The notes beneath the pieces were generated by a model. It had not been told where the DNA came from and did no database searches. It worked only from the letters and a program-made list of their open reading frames with translations. Source: Pseudomonadota bacterium (GTDB lineage Bacteria > Pseudomonadota > Gammaproteobacteria > Xanthomonadales > Xanthomonadaceae). From it: 12,251 nucleotides of DNA. The position numbers were made by a program, and so were the translations under genes. The stretch spans positions 1 through 12,251 of the forward strand of contig JAHWKC010000042.1 in assembly GCA_019348095.1 (NCBI GenBank), read 5' to 3'. The stretch's first letter is position 1. Each line of letters starts with the position of its first letter. Positions 8,060-12,251 of this stretch are shown here, piece after piece.

Positions 8060-8666
8060 GCGTGACCTCCACGCTGGGGCGCAGGTAGCCGTAAAGGTCG
8101 AAGGTGACTTCCAGGCCGCCATCGCCGGTCGGCGCGCCGACGCCGGGCGAGAAGTACATGCGCTGCGCGAGGATGTTGAGATTGTCGACGAACAGCCGCG
8201 GCGTGCCGCTTTCCAGGGAGTGCAGCACCGCGGCGAGTTCCGGGTTGCCACAGCGCATGCGCACCTGCACGGTGATGCGGGTGTAACGCTGGCGCGTGCT
8301 GGGCTGCAGCGGCGAGCGGTTGGTGATCGCGCAGCTGCGGTTGCCGGGGCTGGCCTGCTGCACGACCGTTTCCAGACGCTGGATCAACGCGGCGGTGGCG
8401 AGCTGGGCATTGGCTTCGGGCAGGAAGCCGGGGCCGCTGGTCTGTTGCTGGCGCAACTGCTCCAGCCGCTCGCTCACGGCGGGGGCCTGCTGCAGCTGCA
8501 TGCGCAGGCGCAGTTCGCGCTGCTGCAGCGCATCGATGCGCTGGTTCTCGGCCCGCATCGGTACGGTCCACCACGGATGCACCAGCACCGCGTAGGCCAC
8601 CGCCAGCGCAGCCAGCAGCAGGCCGAGCGCGAGCCAGCGGTCGCGATCAGCGGGTTGTGCTTGCAT
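8049..8666 (-). CDS. gspM: Type II secretion protein GspM
   Basis: Inner-membrane platform protein that pairs with GspL. The 205-residue product has one membrane helix (~11-31, WLALGLLLAALAVAYAVLVHP), a Gln/Arg/Leu-rich coiled coil (~40-75, ENQRIDALQQRELRLRMQLQ), and a periplasmic ferredoxin-like domain seen in YTRITVQVRMRCGNPELAAVLHSLESGTPRLFVDNLNI and FDLYGYLRPS. This matches the XpsM-type M proteins rather than the shorter Escherichia type. Start ATG 8666 has GGAGG eight bases upstream; the GTG at 8675 falls on that site and is rejected. It overlaps gspL by 20 bases. Confidence 0.93.
   Translation of the reverse strand: MQAQPADRDRWLALGLLLAALAVAYAVLVHPWWTVPMRAENQRIDALQQRELRLRMQLQQAPAVSERLEQLRQQQTSGPGFLPEANAQLATAALIQRLETVVQQASPGNRSCAITNRSPLQPSTRQRYTRITVQVRMRCGNPELAAVLHSLESGTPRLFVDNLNILAQRMYFSPGVGAPTGDGGLEVTFDLYGYLRPSVEVTRAD
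8066..8070 (-). promoter_or_regulatory. Ribosome binding site of gspN
   Basis: GGAGG on the minus strand, six bases before the GTG at 8059 and inside the end of gspM. It decides a start well inside the longer open frame, which extends to 8251. Confidence 0.65.
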
Positions 8667-9918
8667 CGGGCGCACCTCCGCGGGCTGCGGCGGCCGGGGC
8701 CGGGGTGGCGCGGCCGAGTTCGGCGGTCAGGGTGAAGCGGTCACGGCCGCTGCTCGGATCAGGCTGCAGCGCCCCGGCCAGCGCCGGCGAGCGCCACAAT
8801 TCGGAGCCCTGCAGCCGGCCGATCAGCGCGGGCGCCTCGTTGCTGAGGCCGATCAGCGTCAGCCGCTGGTCCTCGAGCGAGAGTTTCTCCAGATAGGTGC
8901 CGTCGGGCAGGCGCCGGGCGAGTTCGTCGAGCACCTCGACCGCGCTCGGGCGCGCCACACGGGCGCTGTCGAGGAACACCTGGCCTTCGATCAGGTCGAT
9001 CAGCTGCTGGCGCTGCGCCGCGGCGCGGCGGCCGGTGTCCGCTTTGGCCGCGATCAGCTGCTCGAATGCGTCGGCTGCATCGCGCCGGTTGGCCAGCACC
9101 TGCCCCAGCATTGCGGCGCAGGCGACCAGCGCGGCCGCGGCAAGTGCCCAGTTCCAGCGCCGCCACGGGTCGCGCCGGCGGTGGCGCCGATCGGGCGCCA
9201 GCAGGTTGACGGCCAGCGGCGCGCCATCGGCCCCGGCCACGTCGATGCCCGACAGCGTCCCGGCCAGGGGGCCCAGTGCCGTCAGCTGGGGATCGATCGC
9301 GGTGCGCGGTACCGCGACCAGCTCGACGTCGAGTTGGCCATCGCTTTCGCGACGGCCGAGCACCCGCGCATCGAACGCGACGGCGTCGGCGCTGAACGGC
9401 GTCTGCCGGTCGATCTCGAATCCGATCACGTCGCGCAAGCGGTCGGCGGCGGCGGCCGGCAGGGTCAGCCGGCGACGCAGGCTGCTGCCGGCCGGCAACA
9501 GCAGCCAGCGCGGCAATGCGGCCACGCGCGGCGCCAGCAGGCCGGCGAGCGGGTCGTAGGGGGGGGCGGCTCGGTCGGCGCGGATGTGCTCGGCACGGTT
9601 GGCCTCGGAGCGAACGTTGTCCAGTCGGGCGTCGCTCCGGCCGGGCTCGAACCCGTCGACGCCGGCGGCGGCCCCCGACCCGGGCACCTGGCCGAGATCG
9701 ACCAGGCTCTCGCCCTGCTGCAGCCGCAGCTGCACGGTATCGGCATCGGCCTGCAACAGCAGGCGGCCACGGTCGAGCCCGAGCACCTGGCGCAGGCGCA
9801 GCGGCAGCCACGATGCCAGCGCCCGACCCCACCAGCCGAAGAACCCCCGCGCAGCGCCGCCCGCACCCGGCCCGAGCCGGGCTCCGATCGAACCGAAGCG
9901 GTCACGCAACGCTGTCAT
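8647..9918 (-). CDS. gspL: Type II secretion protein GspL
   Basis: Inner-membrane protein that recruits the GspE ATPase through its cytoplasmic domain and binds GspM in the periplasm. The 423 residues comprise a cytoplasmic actin-like domain with [19 protein letters not shown] and [16 protein letters not shown] (~136-177), a basic stretch [12 protein letters not shown], a single membrane helix (~256-276), and a periplasmic PilN-like domain with a coiled start and [33 protein letters not shown] low-conservation-looking linker (~85-120) is rich in Gly/Asp/Arg and contains a run of eight C's. ATG 9918 overlaps the gspK stop as ATGA, and AAGGAG lies 10 bases upstream; the open frame beyond it is not used. 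Confidence 0.95.
   Translation of the reverse strand: MTALRDRFGSIGARLGPGAGGAARGFFGWWGRALASWLPLRLRQVLGLDRGRLLLQADADTVQLRLQQGESLVDLGQVPGSGAAAGVDGFEPGRSDARLDNVRSEANRAEHIRADRAAPPYDPLAGLLAPRVAALPRWLLLPAGSSLRRRLTLPAAAADRLRDVIGFEIDRQTPFSADAVAFDARVLGRRESDGQLDVELVAVPRTAIDPQLTALGPLAGTLSGIDVAGADGAPLAVNLLAPDRRHRRRDPWRRWNWALAAAALVACAAMLGQVLANRRDAADAFEQLIAAKADTGRRAAAQRQQLIDLIEGQVFLDSARVARPSAVEVLDELARRLPDGTYLEKLSLEDQRLTLIGLSNEAPALIGRLQGSELWRSPALAGALQPDPSSGRDRFTLTAELGRATPAPAAAARGGAPDASTTR
8675..8679 (-). promoter_or_regulatory. Ribosome binding site of gspM
   Basis: GGAGG on the minus strand, eight bases before ATG 8666 and inside the 3' end of gspL. It fixes the gspM start. Confidence 0.65.
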
Positions 9919-10847
9919 CGCGGCGAAGCTCCTTCCTCCCAACGTAACGCGGTGTATGCCATCCCCGGCACGGCGCTTCCGCCCGCACGCACGACGACCC
10001 GCAGCACCGACTCGCGGCCGTTGGCCAACCGCGCACGGCTGTCAATACTATACGTACCGCTGCGACTGCCCATCAGCGCATCGATCGGCAGCCCGCCAGC
10101 CCCCGGCAGGCCGGGCAGTCCGGTGACCGGGTCGACCCGCATGCGCTGCTCCACCACGGCCGCACCGTCCATGCCCATCGCATCGAGCACTTCAGCCGGG
10201 GCAAACGCGGGATCGGGTTGTGGGCGGCCGCTGTAGACGGTCACATGCGGCTCGATCAGCGCATACAGCTCCGGGGTGAAGCCGAGCACCAGCTCGAGTT
10301 CGGCGATGCTCTCGAACGGGGCATCCTTGGCGCCATAAGGCAGCCCGGCGGATGCGTAGTCGGCGTCCTCGGCGCCGCCACTGGGCTGGGTCAGCGGGTC
10401 CAGGTCGCGCCAGTCGACGATGGCGCCGGCCAGGCGCTCGGCGACGTCCTGCTCGGCACCGACCGCGCGCAGCAGCCCGCTCAGCAGGGGCGCGGCGCCC
10501 CGGTTGAGGTCGACCTTGCCGCTCTCGTCGACCAGCCTCACCTCGACCTCCGCGTCACCGTACTCCCACAGGTGCGGCCGCCCATCGGGCTGCCATTGCC
10601 GCTGCGGGTCATCGAGCGCAACCCGGGTCAGCGCGTACTCGACGCCGGCGCGCGCCGCGCCCGAGGCCACCACGCCGCTGACCAGCACCCGTCCCTGCAG
10701 GGCCTCGATCCGCGCCGACAGCGCGAAACCGCCGACCAGCGCGGTCAACAGGGTGATCAGCCACAGCACCAGCAGCAATGCGGCGCCGCGTTGTGCCGCC
10801 GCCGTCGCGCCGGTGCGCGCGGCACCGAGCGCGCGCGCGCCGCTCAC
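9915..10847 (-). CDS. gspK: Type II secretion minor pseudopilin GspK
   Basis: GspK caps the pseudopilus tip together with GspI and GspJ. The 310-residue product begins with a 21-residue leader ending QRG, cleaved before [20 protein letters not shown]. Mature position 5 is Leu, not Glu, which is characteristic of GspK. The globular domain shows [52 protein letters not shown] (~167-235), the family's DWxDxD and GAEDxxY pattern, and a C-terminal domain with [23 protein letters not shown]. The GTG at 10847 is chosen because it overlaps the gspJ stop as GTGA and has GGGGG just upstream; the open frame continues to 10994 but there overlaps gspJ and encodes unrelated Arg/Ala-rich sequence. Confidence 0.94.
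   Translation of the reverse strand: MSGARALGAARTGATAAAQRGAALLLVLWLITLLTALVGGFALSARIEALQGRVLVSGVVASGAARAGVEYALTRVALDDPQRQWQPDGRPHLWEYGDAEVEVRLVDESGKVDLNRGAAPLLSGLLRAVGAEQDVAERLAGAIVDWRDLDPLTQPSGGAEDADYASAGLPYGAKDAPFESIAELELVLGFTPELYALIEPHVTVYSGRPQPDPAFAPAEVLDAMGMDGAAVVEQRMRVDPVTGLPGLPGAGGLPIDALMGSRSGTYSIDSRARLANGRESVLRVVVRAGGSAVPGMAYTALRWEEGASPR
9929..9934 (-). promoter_or_regulatory. Ribosome binding site of gspL
   Basis: AAGGAG on the minus strand, 10 bases before ATG 9918, within the end of gspK. Together with the ATGA overlap it places the gspL start. Confidence 0.55.
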
Positions 10848-11635
10848 AGCGAGCCCCCGAGCATGCCGCCGGCGGTACCGGCCGCCTGCGGCAGCATCAC
10901 CACCAGCGGCGGCCAGACGCGGTCGTCGCGGTCGGTCAGGGTGACCTCGACCAGTAGCGGCAGCTGCTCGACGGTTTCCCAGCGCTCCTGCCATTGGCCG
11001 ACGCCGCCCTCGCCATCCAGCGAGCGGTAGCGGAAGCTGGCCGACGCCAGGTCCTCGACCAGCACCTCCGGCTCCCGCGGCTGGTCTTCCTCGACCACCT
11101 CTCCGGCCTGCACCATCGACAGCGCCAGCATGATCCGGGCCCCGCCGTCGGGCCCGGGCTCGATGGTGAAATCGTGCAGATAAGGCCCGCCGCGGCCGAG
11201 ATAGTTGGGCAGGTCGGCAACGAAGCGCATGCGCGTGGGCTCGCCGATGAAACGCTGCGGCAGGGTGGTGTCGCGGTCGTTGGCGAATGCAATCGACCGC
11301 GCCGCGGTGAGGCGGGCGCGCATGAACCCGTAGACCGCGCGTTCGCGCTCGCTGCGCTGCGCCATCGCCTCGCCGCGGGTGGCGGTGCGGGTCGCGGCGG
11401 TGATCGTGGCGAACGCCAGGGCCAGTCCGGCGGCCAGCAACACCGTCGCCAACAGCACCTCGATCAGCGTGAAGCCCCGCCCGGCAGCAATACCCGGCCC
11501 GGCGCGAACAATGCCGTCGGCACGGCCAACGCTAGTGAATCGCCGACGCCTGCTCTCCGCTCCACCCACGCAACCGCCCGCCCACACGCCACGCCCGATT
11601 TCAAATCGACGCGAGAGGTCCACAAGCCGCTTCAA
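10844..11635 (-). CDS. gspJ: Type II secretion minor pseudopilin GspJ
   Basis: Tip pseudopilin. The type IV prepilin signature is G54|[21 protein letters not shown] with Glu at mature position 5, followed by a pseudopilin domain ([20 protein letters not shown] ... [20 protein letters not shown] ... [25 protein letters not shown]) of normal size. The start is uncertain. The TTG at 11635 overlaps the gspI stop as TTGA, like the other junctions, but gives a 54-residue leader where 6-20 is usual. In-frame GTG codons at 11623, 11587 and 11569 are alternatives, the last giving a 32-residue leader. By my count 19 of the 54 leader codons end in A or T against 2 of the next 54, so the leader does not look like old coding sequence. 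Confidence 0.9.
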   Translation of the reverse strand: MKRLVDLSRRFEIGRGVWAGGCVGGAESRRRRFTSVGRADGIVRAGPGIAAGRGFTLIEVLLATVLLAAGLALAFATITAATRTATRGEAMAQRSERERAVYGFMRARLTAARSIAFANDRDTTLPQRFIGEPTRMRFVADLPNYLGRGGPYLHDFTIEPGPDGGARIMLALSMVQAGEVVEEDQPREPEVLVEDLASASFRYRSLDGEGGVGQWQERWETVEQLPLLVEVTLTDRDDRVWPPLVVMLPQAAGTAGGMLGGSL

Positions 11636-12240
11636 AGCGCACCCCGGTCCTGCAATCCCGGCTGCACCATGCGCAGGCTGCGCAGCGCCAGTCGCTCACC
11701 GCTGCCGCCACTGCCCCACTCCACATCGAGCGAGAGCTCATAAAGTTGCGGCGCCGAGGGCGCCAGCGGCTGCGGCCCCTCCGGCGGCAGCGACGGGTCG
11801 TTCCATGGGGCAACGTCGAGGGTCCAGCGGTAGCGGCCTTCCTCGAACTCGCCACGGCGCTCGCCGGGCTCGAGCGGTTCGGTGATCCCGACCTGGTCGA
11901 GCAGTGACTGCGCATGCAGCGCCGCGCGCCCGGCATCGCCAGACCAACGTACCTGTCGCGCGGACCCCGACAACGTGCCCAGCAGCAGGGTCAGCGCCAG
12001 CGCGAGCAGCGCGAACGCGACGATCACCTCGATCAGGGTGTAGCCGGTCTGCAGCCGGGACCGGGGGCCCGTGACCGGGTACCGGGAAGGGCGGGACTCG
12101 GGACTTGGGAAGGTCAATGGCAACAGCGAACGCGGAGGCGGAGGCGGAGGCAAAAAATTCATCCGCGCGCGGGATGGCATGCCTGCAGCGCTGCCGCTTT
12201 CCCCGGGTCCCCGGTCGCCGGTCCCCGGCCCCGGCTTCAC
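11632..12240 (-). CDS. gspI: Type II secretion minor pseudopilin GspI
   Basis: Tip pseudopilin that nucleates pseudopilus assembly with GspJ and GspK. The prepilin signature is QTG66|YTLIEVIVAFALLALALTLLLG, with Glu at mature position 5, then a normal globular domain (QVRWSGDAGRAALHAQSLLDQVG ... YELSLDVEW ... LALRSLRMVQPG). The GTG at 12240 has GAGG seven bases upstream and forms GTGA with the likely gspH stop, so it is probably the original start. It yields a 66-residue leader with a Pro6 run, because a 194-bp inverted-repeat segment lies between start and cleavage site. In-frame ATGs at 12180 and 12162 have no good binding site. Whether prepilin peptidase accepts such a leader is unknown. 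Confidence 0.9.
   Translation of the reverse strand: MKPGPGTGDRGPGESGSAAGMPSRARMNFLPPPPPPRSLLPLTFPSPESRPSRYPVTGPRSRLQTGYTLIEVIVAFALLALALTLLLGTLSGSARQVRWSGDAGRAALHAQSLLDQVGITEPLEPGERRGEFEEGRYRWTLDVAPWNDPSLPPEGPQPLAPSAPQLYELSLDVEWGSGGSGERLALRSLRMVQPGLQDRGAL
12047..12240. repeat. 194-bp segment with 42-bp imperfect terminal inverted repeats inside the gspI leader
   Basis: The arm at 12047-12088 (plus strand: GTCTGCAGCCGGGACCGGGG ... ACCGGGAA) and the reverse complement of 12199-12240 (GTGAAGCCGGGGCCGGGGAC ... CCCGGGGAA) are both 42 bases and agree at about four fifths of positions with small gaps. Between them are GGAGGC triplet repeats (12134-12151) and CGGGACTCGGGACTTGGGA (12092-12110). Such C/G-block repeats are known as spacers in Xanthomonadaceae. 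It could be a MITE-like insertion or an expanded hairpin spacer; no target duplication could be fixed. Confidence 0.55.
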
Positions 12241-12251
12241 CGCGCCACCTC
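12237..12251 (-). CDS. gspH: Probable last codons of gspH
   Basis: Read on the minus strand the edge gives GAG GTG GCG CGG TGA, whose TGA overlaps the gspI GTG as GTGA, the same junction type as at J/K. In xps clusters gspH precedes gspI. Only five codons are visible, so the call is from position alone. Confidence 0.35.
   Translation of the reverse strand, partial: EVAR

Noticed and set aside
8060..8251. Upstream extension of gspN
   Set aside because: It overlaps gspM, is Cys/Ser/Arg-rich shadow sequence, and the GTG at 8059 has a GGAGG at ideal spacing.
10848..10994. Upstream extension of gspK to the far end of its open frame
   Set aside because: It lies fully within gspJ and encodes Arg/Ala-rich sequence before a leader already complete at GTG 10847, which has a GTGA overlap.

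Overview
The window is high-GC, densely packed DNA that looks like a member of the Xanthomonadaceae/Lysobacteraceae (Lysobacter, Luteimonas, Xanthomonas-like Gammaproteobacteria). Three things point there: the type II secretion gene order I-J-K-L-M-N-D, known from the Xanthomonas xps cluster (secretin gene last, an xpsN-type gene in place of a classical gspC); a lipoprotein-type secretin; and 'GTAGGAGCG...' REP-like palindromes typical of the group. The genus cannot be fixed from the sequence alone.

Layout. (1) Bases 1-1504, plus strand: the C-terminal ~500 residues of the ABC-F translation factor EttA, cut by the window start. (2) 1505-1808: a 304-bp gap packed with REP-like palindromes in both orientations, a short tandem duplication and a perfect hairpin. 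(3) 1809-2636, plus strand: pyrF, orotidine-5'-phosphate decarboxylase of the type 2 family. (4) 2637-2803: a convergent gap with a possible terminator and a further REP copy that runs into the stop codon of the next gene. (5) 2804-12251, minus strand, read right to left: the end of gspH, then gspI, gspJ, gspK, gspL, gspM, gspN, gspD, a divergent glycosyltransferase-like gene, and a family 2 glycosyltransferase gene that carries a frameshift.

The minus-strand genes look like one operon. Most junctions overlap: H/I, I/J, J/K, K/L and the two glycosyltransferases share 4-base GTGA/TTGA/ATGA start-stop overlaps, L/M overlap by 20 bases, M/N by 11, N/D are ~10 bases apart and D is followed after 25 bases. 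The pseudopilins (H, I, J, K) form the tip of the pseudopilus, L and M are the inner-membrane platform, N links it to the secretin, and D is the outer-membrane channel. Why two glycosyltransferase genes follow the secretin is not known from the sequence.

No wholly new system is evident. The most unusual items are: a ~194-bp segment bounded by 42-bp imperfect inverted repeats lying between the apparent gspI start and its prepilin cleavage site, giving a 66-residue leader; a similarly over-long, compositionally non-coding-like leader in gspJ; a four-copy 33-bp tandem repeat at the start of the glycosyltransferase-like gene; and the frameshift in the last glycosyltransferase.
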